Source: CAZLMG01 sp964560765 | Lineage (GTDB): Bacteria > Bdellovibrionota_B > Oligoflexia > Oligoflexales > CAZLMG01 | Length of the DNA: 64,000 bases | NCBI GenBank assembly: GCA_964560765.1 | Contig: CAZLMG010000022.1 | Coordinates: forward strand, 1 to 64,000 | Reading direction: 5' to 3' | Shown: positions 17,116 through 26,089 of the stretch, one piece after another | Layout of the letters: each line of letters begins with the position of its first letter | Numbering within the stretch: the first letter of the stretch is position 1 | Translations under genes and position numbers: made by a program | The notes under the pieces: generated by a model | Told to the model about the DNA's origin: nothing | The model's database searches: none | What the model saw: the letters and a program-made list of their open reading frames with translations, nothing else

Positions 17116-20100
17116 CTATTGCAACTCGATCAACAGATCGCCCTCTTCCACCAGCTCCAGTGCCTTCACATGTAGTCCCTTGATGACGCCTGCGGCTTTC
17201 GCGGTGACGGTGTACTCCATCTTCATGGACTCGGTGACTAGGAGGACTTGCCCGATCTCGACCGGGTCGCCGACTTTGCAGCGCACTTCAAGCACCTTGC
17301 CTGGCATGGGTGCTCCGATGGCCTTCGAATCCGACAGGCCAGCCTTGGCGCGAGTCTTGAATTTAGCTGCCAAAGAATCATCGGCGATTTTGATTTGTCG
17401 TCCGTAGCCGTTCAGTTCAAAGAATACGGTGCGCTGGCCCTTTTCATCTGGCTCAGATACGCCGCGGTACTGAATGTAAAGTGTTTTGCCGGGCTCAAGG
17501 TCAACTTCAACCTCTTCGTTAACCTTCATGCCGTGAAAAAAGATGGGCGTTGGTAGCGTTGACACGCGCCCATATTTGCGGCGATGTTCAAGAAACTCCA
17601 GGTACACTTTGGGGTAGAGCCGATAACTCAGGACATCCGTATCGTGAATGGTAAACTCTGGGACCCTGTTAACCAAATCGGCGCGGACCGATTCAAAGCT
17701 ATCGCCAACCGGCACGGGCGCTTTCTCTGGCGGCGGACAGTTTTCACCGAGGACCATCTTGCGGAATTCTTGCGGAAACCCGCCGTATGGCACCCCCATA
17801 TGCCCCTTCATAAAGCTCACCACCGAGTCGGGGTAGTCAAGGCGCGGCCGCTGTTCCATTAGCTGAGCGCAGGTGAGGCCCTGTTTTTCCAATAAGAGAG
17901 CAAGGTCGCCCACGACCTTTGAACTCGGCGTTACCTTGACGATGTTGCCGAGGAGGGAGTTCACCTCCTGATAGCGCTCCGTCAGCCGCATAAAATCGCG
18001 CGGGCTAAGCCCTACGGCGCGTGCTTGATCGTATAGGTTTGAGTACTGGCCGCCGGGAATCTCGTGATCATAAACGCGAGTAGAGGTCGCGACAACGCCT
18101 GGGTCATACATAGAGTACATTTGGCGCACGGATTCCCAGTAGACGCTGAGTTGCTCCAGGGCGTGGCGATCTATTTGTGGGCAAAGGTCTTGATCCTCAA
18201 AGGCGGCGACGACCGCGTTTAAACTTGGCTGCGAGGTGAGCCCGGCCATAGAACTCACGGCGCCGTCGACAATATCGCAGCCAGCTTTTGCGGCTTCAAT
18301 CAATAGAGCGACGCCATTGCCGGATGTGGAGTGGGTGTGCAGATGAATGGGCAGGTCCACTTCGTTTTTTAGGGCCGAAATGAGTAGATTGGCGGAAAAA
18401 GGCCGCAGCAATCCAGCCATGTCTTTGATGCAGAGGATGTCCGTGCCCATTGCTTTCAATTGTTTTGCAAGTTCGACGTAGTATTTTAGCGTGTATTTCG
18501 TTTCCTTGGGACTCTGTACGTTGCCTGTATAGCAGATGCATGCTTCGACAATACCACCGCAGTTCTTGACCTCGTCGATGGCAATCGCCATCTGTTGTGG
18601 ATTATTCAGGCAGTCGAAGATGCGAAAGACATCCAGTCCCGTCTGTTTGGTCAGGCGAATGAAGTGGCGGATGACCCATTCGGGGTAGTTGGTGTAGCCG
18701 ACAGCATTATCGCCGCGCAGGAGCATTTGTAGCAAAGTGTTGGGTACGGCTTCTCGCATGCGGGCCAAGCGGTCCCAAGGGTCTTCACGCAAAAATCGCA
18801 AAGCTGTGTCGAAAGTGGCACCGCCCCATACCTCGAGCGAAAAGAAGGAACCGCAATGGGCAGCGTAAAAGGGGGCAGCGCTCAGCATGTCGCGCGTGCG
18901 CATGCGGGTAGCGAACAAAGACTGCTGAGCATCTCGCATCGTTGTGTCGGTGAGGAGCAGCTCTTGGCGAGAGCGTACCCATTGGGTGAGCGCCTCAGCA
19001 CCGCCGCGATCAAACACGCTCTTGGCATTTTCCGTGGGACTTGAAGGAAATCGAGGGTCGGGACGCGGTGCCTCTGGCTCTGCATCCACAGTCTGTTGCC
19101 GTGACGGCAAAGCGTGCGGATTATTCACGACACAGTTGGCGATGAACCGGAGGACCTTCGTAGCGCGATCACGTTGCACCGGAAACTGAAAGAGCTCGGG
19201 ATGCGCCGTCAGGAAGTCAGTGCGAAAATTGCCGGAAACAAAATCATCGTGTGACACGATGTTGATCAATAGGGGGACGTTATGTTTCACGCCTCGAATT
19301 CGAAATTCTCGTAGGCCGCGGTCCATCTTGCGAGCAGCACCATAGAGATCCAGGCCGAATGTGGACAGCTTCACTAGCAGCGAATCGTAGTGCGGTGTGA
19401 CTTGTCCGCCAGACGTGCCGTGGCCCTCGTCCAGTCGTACACCAAAGCCTTGAGCGGGCCGGTAAGCCATGATGCGGCCCGTGTCGGGAGCAAATTGATT
19501 CTGTGGATCTTCCGTTGTAATCCGGCATTGGATGGCAACGCCCCGTTGGGCGATGGATGCTTGGCTATCAATGCCTATGGCCGGGTGCGAGAGGGGGCGG
19601 CCCGCAGCCGTGACGATGGAAGCCTGTACTAAATCGATGCCCGTCGTCAGTTCGGTCACGGTGTGTTCGACCTGGATGCGTGGGTTCACTTCTAGAAAAT
19701 AAAACTTGTTGGTCTCGTCTACGAGAAATTCGACCGTGCCGACACCCGCGTATTGGACGCTCTTGGCGATTTTGATGGCAGCACTGTGAATCTCGCCGCG
19801 CACGGACTCGGGTAAGCCAAAGGCTGGTGCGATCTCAACCACCTTCTGGTGGCGGCGCTGAATGGAGCAGTCTCGCTCAAAGAGGTGCACGAGATTTCCG
19901 TGCTGATCCCCCAAAACCTGAACCTCAATATGCTTTGGGCGCAAGATCGTCTTTTCCAAGTAAACGTCGGCGCGACCAAAACTTGTTTTCGCTTCGGACA
20001 TGGAGCGCTCAAACGCTTCCCGCATTTCCGCTGCCGAGTTGACTTGCCGAATTCCCTTGCCGCCACCGCCTGATAGCGCCTTGAGAGTGACCGGGTAGCC

Positions 20101-20559
20101 GATTGATTGCGCAACGGATAACGCCTGATCGACCGAAGCCAGCGGGTCGAGCGGTCCAGGAATGGTTGGCACTCCCGCCTGGTGAGCGACGCGCTTGGCA
20201 AGGATCTTGTCGCCAAATTGACGCAGGATATCCGCTGAAGGGCCAACAAAACAGATGCCTGCATCCCAGCATGCTTGAGCAAAATCAGCATTTTCCGAGA
20301 GAAATCCGTAACCGGGGTGAATGGCATCGACGCGCAAGCGCTTCGCTAGGTCGATGATGCGCTGCCAGTTGAGATAGGCGCCCAGCGGATCGCCAACTTC
20401 GCCAATTCGGTAAGCCTCGTCAGCTTTATAGCGATGCAACGCAAAGCGATCTTCGAACGAGTAAACACCGAGGGTTCGGATTTCAAGCTCCGTGGCGGCG
20501 CGAAAGATTCGAATCGCGATTTCGCCGCGATTGGCCACAAGGAGTCGGTGAAAAAGCAT
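17116..20559 (-). CDS. pyc: Pyruvate carboxylase, single-chain
   Basis: Biotin-dependent enzyme making oxaloacetate from pyruvate, bicarbonate and ATP; anaplerotic for the TCA cycle. The 1147 residues carry the full set: biotin carboxylase (residues 1 to about 460, with LLVANRGEIAIRIFRA and the glycine-rich KALSGGGGKGIR), carboxyltransferase (about 530-810, TDTTMRDAQQSLFATR, metal site HLHTHST), the tetramerisation region, and a C-terminal biotinyl domain with biotin lysine K1113 in SMKMEY (the usual residue before MKM is alanine; here serine). The Shine-Dalgarno GGAG six bases before ATG 20559 lies inside a perfect hairpin. It is probably transcribed apart from the CxxCH gene upstream, which ends 62 bases away. 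Confidence 0.97.
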   Translation of the reverse strand: MLFHRLLVANRGEIAIRIFRAATELEIRTLGVYSFEDRFALHRYKADEAYRIGEVGDPLGAYLNWQRIIDLAKRLRVDAIHPGYGFLSENADFAQACWDAGICFVGPSADILRQFGDKILAKRVAHQAGVPTIPGPLDPLASVDQALSVAQSIGYPVTLKALSGGGGKGIRQVNSAAEMREAFERSMSEAKTSFGRADVYLEKTILRPKHIEVQVLGDQHGNLVHLFERDCSIQRRHQKVVEIAPAFGLPESVRGEIHSAAIKIAKSVQYAGVGTVEFLVDETNKFYFLEVNPRIQVEHTVTELTTGIDLVQASIVTAAGRPLSHPAIGIDSQASIAQRGVAIQCRITTEDPQNQFAPDTGRIMAYRPAQGFGVRLDEGHGTSGGQVTPHYDSLLVKLSTFGLDLYGAARKMDRGLREFRIRGVKHNVPLLINIVSHDDFVSGNFRTDFLTAHPELFQFPVQRDRATKVLRFIANCVVNNPHALPSRQQTVDAEPEAPRPDPRFPSSPTENAKSVFDRGGAEALTQWVRSRQELLLTDTTMRDAQQSLFATRMRTRDMLSAAPFYAAHCGSFFSLEVWGGATFDTALRFLREDPWDRLARMREAVPNTLLQMLLRGDNAVGYTNYPEWVIRHFIRLTKQTGLDVFRIFDCLNNPQQMAIAIDEVKNCGGIVEACICYTGNVQSPKETKYTLKYYVELAKQLKAMGTDILCIKDMAGLLRPFSANLLISALKNEVDLPIHLHTHSTSGNGVALLIEAAKAGCDIVDGAVSSMAGLTSQPSLNAVVAAFEDQDLCPQIDRHALEQLSVYWESVRQMYSMYDPGVVATSTRVYDHEIPGGQYSNLYDQARAVGLSPRDFMRLTERYQEVNSLLGNIVKVTPSSKVVGDLALLLEKQGLTCAQLMEQRPRLDYPDSVVSFMKGHMGVPYGGFPQEFRKMVLGENCPPPEKAPVPVGDSFESVRADLVNRVPEFTIHDTDVLSYRLYPKVYLEFLEHRRKYGRVSTLPTPIFFHGMKVNEEVEVDLEPGKTLYIQYRGVSEPDEKGQRTVFFELNGYGRQIKIADDSLAAKFKTRAKAGLSDSKAIGAPMPGKVLEVRCKVGDPVEIGQVLLVTESMKMEYTVTAKAAGVIKGLHVKALELVEEGDLLIELQ

Positions 20560-20564
20560 GGTCG

Positions 20565-20586
20565 GCTCCGCAAGAATTTGCGGAGC
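20565..20586 (-). promoter_or_regulatory. Hairpin enclosing the pyc Shine-Dalgarno
   Basis: On the minus strand, GCTCCGCAA and TTGCGGAGC form a perfect nine-pair stem with a four-base loop. The 3' arm contains GGAG, the only plausible ribosome site for pyc, six bases before its ATG. A TAATAT -10-like element just upstream (minus strand, near 20590-20596) could place the hairpin at the extreme 5' end of the mRNA. Confidence 0.6.
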
Positions 20587-20621
20587 ATATTAACTTACCT
20601 ACAAAGTGATTGCCCGAAGTT

Positions 20622-22073
20622 TCAGTTCGAGGCTTTGAACTTTGTGCAAATTTGCTCGCGAGTCACGGGTTGTCCGTTGACTGCTGGCAAAAATGGCTTG
20701 ATGAAGTCATGAATCACGGTGTGCGCAGGAACCCGCTCAACAGGATTATTGACGTCGCGAGTTGCCACGTCAACGAGCAGTTCATCACAATAGCTGCGTA
20801 ACAAAGTTCGGAAATGACTCCGCATTACTTCAATCTCAGACCCCCAGGAGTCCTTGTGGTCCCATTTTGGTACAGACTCATCTGTTTGGTTGACGAAGTA
20901 GTGAACGATCGACGGAGCAACTTCCACGACTTCCTTGGGCCTGCCATAGGGATCAAACGGACTATCGTCGCCTTTGGACTTGCAGAATAAACCTGGGATC
21001 CCAACCTCGTTGTCAATCGTGTGACAGCTCAGGCAGGTTTCCGAACGGCCAACTTTGACTTGGCGCAAAAGATAGGCAAATTTTGAATCTGGACTCAGCT
21101 TGTCCGTGTCGCCGTGAGTCTCCAAAGCCTTGCAGTTATGGGGCTCGCCAAGGTCAGGTTGCTTCCAACGTGCTGGTTTGCCGGATGCTTCGAAATCGAT
21201 GGCGAGTCTTGTATTGGTGCGCATATGGAACAGGGGCGGAAATTTGAAGCGTTCGCAGTTGATCGCCGTGCTTTCATCAAGCGGCAAGCTGAATTTGGTC
21301 TTACAAACCATCCAGCGACGGCCGCCATCAATCCACATTTGGCCCTCATATTGACCGGCGGGCAGCTCGGCCGTGACGGTAGCGTGATTGATGGAGTTGA
21401 CTTTGTTTGGAACGAGATCGCTGCTGTAGCGCGATCCGGGCAGGCGGCCCGTATTAGTTAGGGAGACCTCGAGAGAGAAGTTTCCTTGAGCAGCAGCATT
21501 TACCAACTCGGCTGTGGTCGCTTCGAGGATGTTTGAGAACGCGACTTTGTAATTCGACGGCGAAGCTGCATGGGCGGCAATCGCAAAGGTAACGGCAGAT
21601 ACTTCATACGCAGCGGCATCAGCGTCGCGCAACTCCAAGGCTGCTTTGACGCAGCCAGACCGGTCAAGATAGTGGTGATCACTGTCCTGTCGCAAAATGG
21701 TTGAGGTTAACTGACTCTCTGAGACTTTCCGCATCCGTGCCAGCGCGGCAATGGGGTTGGCAGCGGCACGCGTGTCGTCATTTGGCCGACTGTATTGCGA
21801 AAAGTGAATAGACTCATAATTTAGGTTGGCACCAAGAGCCTGGCTAGCATAATGAGGCAGCTTGCTGCGCGTGCGACCCCAGGGCTGTGTAGCACAAGTT
21901 GAGAATCTTTCATCCTGGGCGCAGAGCCACGGATCTTTCACGGCGTTGGCGCTACCTCCGTCGCTGGCGCCATTTTCAAGCAATGTCGTATTACCGGTGT
22001 TTTTGCAGGAGGATGTGTATGTTATCGTCAAAACTGAGGCCAACAATCCACCAAGAAGCCAGGGAGTTGTCAT
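20622..22073 (-). CDS. Lipoprotein with one CxxCH heme-type motif
   Basis: A 483-residue exported protein of unknown function. The N-terminus is a lipoprotein signal peptide (WLLGGLLASVLTITYTSSC). A single CLSCH near residue 346, inside RSETCLSCHTIDNEVG, matches a c-type heme attachment site; no second CxxCH is present and the axial methionine cannot be assigned. The remainder is not a known enzyme; cysteines outside the motif suggest disulfides. A TTG gives a longer frame (22091), but ATG 22073 with GGAAGGA eight bases upstream is better. The gene has its own divergent promoter region shared with the DUF502 gene. Confidence 0.7.
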   Translation of the reverse strand: MTTPWLLGGLLASVLTITYTSSCKNTGNTTLLENGASDGGSANAVKDPWLCAQDERFSTCATQPWGRTRSKLPHYASQALGANLNYESIHFSQYSRPNDDTRAAANPIAALARMRKVSESQLTSTILRQDSDHHYLDRSGCVKAALELRDADAAAYEVSAVTFAIAAHAASPSNYKVAFSNILEATTAELVNAAAQGNFSLEVSLTNTGRLPGSRYSSDLVPNKVNSINHATVTAELPAGQYEGQMWIDGGRRWMVCKTKFSLPLDESTAINCERFKFPPLFHMRTNTRLAIDFEASGKPARWKQPDLGEPHNCKALETHGDTDKLSPDSKFAYLLRQVKVGRSETCLSCHTIDNEVGIPGLFCKSKGDDSPFDPYGRPKEVVEVAPSIVHYFVNQTDESVPKWDHKDSWGSEIEVMRSHFRTLLRSYCDELLVDVATRDVNNPVERVPAHTVIHDFIKPFLPAVNGQPVTREQICTKFKASN

Positions 22074-22267
22074 AGCGAGGGTCCTTCCCAAGTGCGCGAA
22101 TCTAGATATGCGAACTTTACCTAAAGTTGCCTATTCCTTCGGTCGGTTGCCGCCAAAACTTGAGGGGATCCTCATGCAATGCCTAGTATTTTTAGGCGGT
22201 TGCTGATAAATGTTGCTGCTAAAGGTGCATCAGAAAAAGCCTCTCTGTGGCTGCTTCGGGGGAGCGC

Positions 22268-22960
22268 ATGGCTGACTCAGAAATACCAAAGCGTCCGACT
22301 CCTCCTGCTAATGGGCAGGATTGGTTGCTTGGGCAACTGCGAAAATCATTTGTGGCGGGACTCTCGGTTCTGATTCCGCTGTACCTAACGGTGTACATTC
22401 TCGATCTCGTCATCAGTCTTGGTGACAGTATTTTGTATGTGATGCCTCCCCAGCTGCAGCCGCCGCAATTCCAATGGTTTCGCGGTGCGGGTTTGATGCT
22501 GTCGTTGTCTTTGGTGTTGCTGGCCGGTGTGCTTGTACGCAACATTTTTGGACGGATGATTTTTAGTTATTTTAATTCTCTCATGGAGCGCATTCCGTTT
22601 GTGGCATCGCTCTACTCGCTTTTTCGCCAGATTTCTGAGGTTTTTCTGGGCAACAAAGCTAGCGGTTTCAAGACAGCTGTCTTGGTGGAGTGGCCGCGTC
22701 CGGGGGCCTGGACCATTGGCTTCGTCGGCGCCAAGACCACGGGCATGCTGCTAGACACTCTACAAAAGCATGAAAGTGGGAGCGAGTGGTTGAACGTTTT
22801 TATTCCGGCGACACCCAATCCCACCTCTGGTTTCTTCTTTATGGTCCGCGCTTGCGAGACGATTCCTCTCAAGTGCACGGTGGAACAGGCATTCAAGACC
22901 ATTATCTCTGCGGGCGTATTGACTCCGGACCAAATCGCAGCCCAAGACGCGCTCCGATGA
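22268..22960 (+). CDS. DUF502 family membrane protein
   Basis: Integral membrane protein of the DUF502 family, function unknown. Two N-terminal helices are visible (SVLIPLYLTVYILDLVISL and GLMLSLSLVLLAGVLV), followed by the conserved IPFVASLYSLFRQ and the family's NPTSGFFF motif near residue 178. The 230 residues match the usual length. In-frame GTG 22247 is an alternative to ATG 22268; the sequence around 22257 is purine-rich, so the choice is not firm. It precedes ribD by 34 bases and probably shares its transcript. Confidence 0.85.
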   Translation: MADSEIPKRPTPPANGQDWLLGQLRKSFVAGLSVLIPLYLTVYILDLVISLGDSILYVMPPQLQPPQFQWFRGAGLMLSLSLVLLAGVLVRNIFGRMIFSYFNSLMERIPFVASLYSLFRQISEVFLGNKASGFKTAVLVEWPRPGAWTIGFVGAKTTGMLLDTLQKHESGSEWLNVFIPATPNPTSGFFFMVRACETIPLKCTVEQAFKTIISAGVLTPDQIAAQDALR

Positions 22961-22994
22961 AGTGCATGCATCGAGAGTGGGGGTGATCCTGGCC

Positions 22995-24200
22995 ATGCAA
23001 CCATACTATGGTGACCCTTTTGATGCCGCGCTGCGGCACCCCGTTGAACCATCTTCGCTGCAGATATTGAGCGAAAGTGAAGCCATGCGTTTGGCTGTGG
23101 CAATAGCTTGGCGGGGAGCGGGCACGGCCCAGCCGAACCCGCTTGTCGGTTCGGTGGTTCTGGATCGGGATGGCCGTTTTCTCGGAGCCGGGCATCATGA
23201 TGTGTGCGGTGAAGCGCACGCAGAAGTCAACGCATTGGCCGATGTTGCGCGGCGAGGACTCTCTGATCGACTCGCTGGGGCCGTGATGTATGTGACTTTG
23301 GAGCCCTGTGCCCATATCGGTCGCACTCCCGCCTGTGCCCAGACTTTGGCGAAGTTGCCGATGCGCGGCGTGCGCTATGGTGCGCGTGATCCATTTCCCA
23401 AAGTCGATGGTCAAGGAGCGCAGATTCTGAATGCTGCGGGAATTGACTGTCAGTACCTCGCTGGCTTTGAGGGCGAGTGTCAGCAGCTAATCGAGCGGTT
23501 TCGAGCTGGCGTTGTCCAGGGGCGGTGTTTTGTCGGGATGAAAGTGGCTGCGACGCTCGATGGAAGGATCGCCAATCGAGGGGATTCTAGGCGCTGGCTG
23601 ACCGGTGATCGAGCCCGTCAATATGGGCACTTTTTGCGTTGGGTTTACGATGCCGTTGCGGTGGGTGCGGATACAGTCATTTGCGACAACCCATCCTTAC
23701 TGCCGCGCTTAACCTTCAAGCAGGCCAAGGTGCCTTGGCGGGTTGTCTTCGATCCCTCCGGCCGCGCTGCAGGCTCGAGACCACTGGTGGATATGGAGCT
23801 TTGTCGAACGCAGCCCGAGCGAGTTATTTGGTTGATCGAGGATTCTAAGTGCGACGGAGCTTTGGCCGAGCGTTTGCGAAAGTCTGGCGTCCAAGTTGTT
23901 AACGTGAAAGCGTCAGACCGTGGTTTTTCCGCTTCTGAAGTTCTGGAACATCTGTTTAGTAGGAACGTACATAGCCTGCTGTTGGAAGGTGGTGCTGGTC
24001 TCTACGGCTATTTTTTGCAGCAGAATTTGGTAGAACGCCTGCACTATTTTCAAGCTCCTATGCTCGGCGGAGAGGGTGAGCCAGTATACTGGCATGCCCA
24101 TTGGCGGCCAAGCTGGCCCCTTGACCTATCGGCCGCCCGTGTTTGTCAACTCGACCAGGACCTGTTGCTGGAGGCGTCTTTGCAGAAAGCGAAAGGATGA
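22995..24200 (+). CDS. ribD: Bifunctional riboflavin deaminase/reductase
   Basis: Performs two early steps of riboflavin synthesis: deamination of the GTP-derived pyrimidine and NADPH-dependent reduction of the ribosyl side chain. The N-terminal deaminase (about residues 30-160) carries zinc ligands H75 in EAHAEVNAL and the cysteines of LEPCAHIGRTPAC. The C-terminal reductase (170-400) shows MKVAATLDGRIA and LLLEGGAGLYGYFL. Length (401 residues) is slightly longer than typical RibD because of an N-terminal stretch. I chose ATG 22995 over an ATG at 22962 that overlaps less plausible sequence. No FMN riboswitch is recognisable upstream. Confidence 0.93.
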   Translation: MQPYYGDPFDAALRHPVEPSSLQILSESEAMRLAVAIAWRGAGTAQPNPLVGSVVLDRDGRFLGAGHHDVCGEAHAEVNALADVARRGLSDRLAGAVMYVTLEPCAHIGRTPACAQTLAKLPMRGVRYGARDPFPKVDGQGAQILNAAGIDCQYLAGFEGECQQLIERFRAGVVQGRCFVGMKVAATLDGRIANRGDSRRWLTGDRARQYGHFLRWVYDAVAVGADTVICDNPSLLPRLTFKQAKVPWRVVFDPSGRAAGSRPLVDMELCRTQPERVIWLIEDSKCDGALAERLRKSGVQVVNVKASDRGFSASEVLEHLFSRNVHSLLLEGGAGLYGYFLQQNLVERLHYFQAPMLGGEGEPVYWHAHWRPSWPLDLSAARVCQLDQDLLLEASLQKAKG

Positions 24201-24231
24201 CCCGTCGCATAATTTTTGGTAAACCATAAAT

Positions 24232-25176
24232 ATGGGTCTTGGACATCACCACCATCATCACAGCGATCACCACCATGATCATGGCGGGCATGCGCATGGA
24301 AGAAAGCACTCGTCGCGAGCTAATCTAGCTTTAGCGTTTGTGCTGAATCTAGCCTTTGCGATCATCGAGCTGATAGGTGGGATTTGGACGGGCAGTGTCG
24401 CCATTGCGTCCGAGGCCATTCACGATTTTGGCGACTCGATATCGCTGGGCGCCGCTCTTTTTCTCGAGATAGTGGCGTCTCGTCAATCAAACGCTCGCTT
24501 TTCCTATGGCTACCGCCGCCTCTCGCTGTTTTCCGCAGCACTGACCGGTGCCATTTTGGTGATGGGAGCGATGTATATACTTTATCAAGCGGTGCCTCGC
24601 TTATTGAACCCGGTTCAACCGATGACGGAAGGCATGTTGGCCCTTGCGGTTCTTGGAATTGGCGTCAATGGATATGCGGCATGGCGCGTGCAAAAGGGCA
24701 AGACTCTCAACGAGCGCATGATTTCTTGGCATTTGCTTGAAGACCTTTTGGGTTGGATCGTGTTGTTCGTCGTCAGCATCGTCATGCATTTTTGGGATGT
24801 ACCGATCCTCGATCCTATCTTGTCTATCATCTTCACGGTATTCATCTTGATTGGAGTCTTGGGCACGGTGCGCAAGATGTTCAATCTATTCATGCAGGCA
24901 GCGCCTGAGGGTGTGAGCCTTGAGGATCTTCGTGGCGAGGTTGCGCAAATCAAGGGTGTTCTGAGCGTTCATGATATGCACTGCTGGTCTCTGGACGGTG
25001 AGTCTCACGTCTTGACGATGCATGTGGTGGTCGCTGGTCAGTCCAGTTTAGAAGAGATCGAGCATCTCAAGTGCCAGGTGCGGGAAGCTGTCCACCTGCG
25101 TGGGCAGTTCCACCTTACTCTAGAAGTTGAGCCAGAAAACAAAGCCTGTCCAGAAATGAATTGCGTGCAATTCTAG
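24232..25176 (+). CDS. Cation diffusion facilitator, likely zinc exporter
   Basis: Inner-membrane metal/proton antiporter of the CDF family (ZitB/CzcD type), likely exporting zinc. The N-terminus is extremely histidine-rich (about 14 histidines in the first 26 residues), natural for a metal-binding tail. Six membrane helices follow. The transport site is recognisable: HDFGD in TM2 and HLLED in TM5. A C-terminal cytoplasmic regulatory domain (MHCWSLDGESHVLTMHVVV) completes the family layout at 314 residues. It ends 16 bases from the convergent hydrolase gene. Metal specificity is family knowledge, not shown here. Confidence 0.93.
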   Translation: MGLGHHHHHHSDHHHDHGGHAHGRKHSSRANLALAFVLNLAFAIIELIGGIWTGSVAIASEAIHDFGDSISLGAALFLEIVASRQSNARFSYGYRRLSLFSAALTGAILVMGAMYILYQAVPRLLNPVQPMTEGMLALAVLGIGVNGYAAWRVQKGKTLNERMISWHLLEDLLGWIVLFVVSIVMHFWDVPILDPILSIIFTVFILIGVLGTVRKMFNLFMQAAPEGVSLEDLRGEVAQIKGVLSVHDMHCWSLDGESHVLTMHVVVAGQSSLEEIEHLKCQVREAVHLRGQFHLTLEVEPENKACPEMNCVQF

Positions 25177-25192
25177 CAGGGGATCGGCGCCG

Positions 25193-26089
25193 TTACTCTG
25201 CAAGAAAGTCGCCAAACCAGCTCTTGATCTTGCGAATCGCTGCGTTACGAATCTCGGGAATCTCCGAAAATAGTTCATGGCGTGCGCCATGAATAATATG
25301 AAAGCTGACAGGCGCTCGACTGTGCTTTGTCGCCAAGCCAATCCATTCAGTAAATCCAGCAGAGTCGACGACGGCCTCTTCATCGCCCGCCATTAAAAGT
25401 GTTGGTACGGCTAGTTTTTTCAGCATGGCTGGCGAACTGACCCGCGAGATGGCGCGAAAAGTCTCATCAATCCAGCCAAAGGTAGCGCTTGGGCATGGAT
25501 AGGGGCTGTCGTGGATTTTTTCATACGTCTGCACGCAATGCGTCAACTTGTTGTGAGGAAAATTGGCCCGGTCGTGTTTTCCCGCTCCCGTTGGCAATTG
25601 ACCAAACCCGACGCGACTGACGAGGTGCGCAATGGGCTGACTCAATATTCGCGGTAATGGTATATTCGGGAGTCGTAGTAAGGGTGCCGACATGGCAAAT
25701 GAAGCCGGACGCAGTGTACCCTGGAGTAAGCCAAGAAGTGCGATCAGTCCGCCCATAGAGTGGGCGAATATGGAATAGGGTCGATTGCCGACCACATGCT
25801 GAATTATGGCGGCCGCATCTTCGACGTACGTATCGTAGGTGTCGATAAACGAGCGCGTCCCGGTTGAGGCGCCTTGCCCGCGATGATCCCACGTCAGATA
25901 ACCGCAGTCATCCGGCAAATCAAGCCAGTATGGCAAATGCTCATACTTTTCTACCCACTCCGTGCGCCCGTTTATGAAGACGACCACGCGGCGCATCTCA
26001 GCTGGCGAGCGATGATAAATCGCGTAGCGTAAATGAACACCATTCCGCTCAAGAACGGACTTGTGCCAGTAACTTGCGACTGTGCTCAA
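25193..26089 (-). CDS. Alpha/beta hydrolase, lysophospholipase-like
   Basis: Serine hydrolase of the monoglyceride lipase/lysophospholipase family (PldB-like), 298 residues. Catalytic features: nucleophile serine in FAHSMGGL, an acid in LMAGDEEAVVD and the histidine in HGARHELF. The oxyanion region WDHRGQGAST fits. The frame extends to 26230, overlapping the upstream diesterase gene by 182 bases, but TTG 26089 with GGAAGAGG six bases upstream is far better and shortens the overlap to 41 bases. It is the last gene of a minus-strand run with the phosphodiesterase and the YbhN-type protein, suggesting a lipid-related role; the substrate is inference. Confidence 0.85.
   Translation of the reverse strand: MSTVASYWHKSVLERNGVHLRYAIYHRSPAEMRRVVVFINGRTEWVEKYEHLPYWLDLPDDCGYLTWDHRGQGASTGTRSFIDTYDTYVEDAAAIIQHVVGNRPYSIFAHSMGGLIALLGLLQGTLRPASFAMSAPLLRLPNIPLPRILSQPIAHLVSRVGFGQLPTGAGKHDRANFPHNKLTHCVQTYEKIHDSPYPCPSATFGWIDETFRAISRVSSPAMLKKLAVPTLLMAGDEEAVVDSAGFTEWIGLATKHSRAPVSFHIIHGARHELFSEIPEIRNAAIRKIKSWFGDFLAE

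Noticed and set aside
22961..22994. FMN riboswitch before ribD
   Set aside because: The gap to the upstream DUF502 gene is only 34 bases and lacks the conserved FMN element.
24232..24310. Polyhistidine run suggesting an engineered tag
   Set aside because: Histidines are interspersed with D and G, as in natural CDF metal-binding tails.
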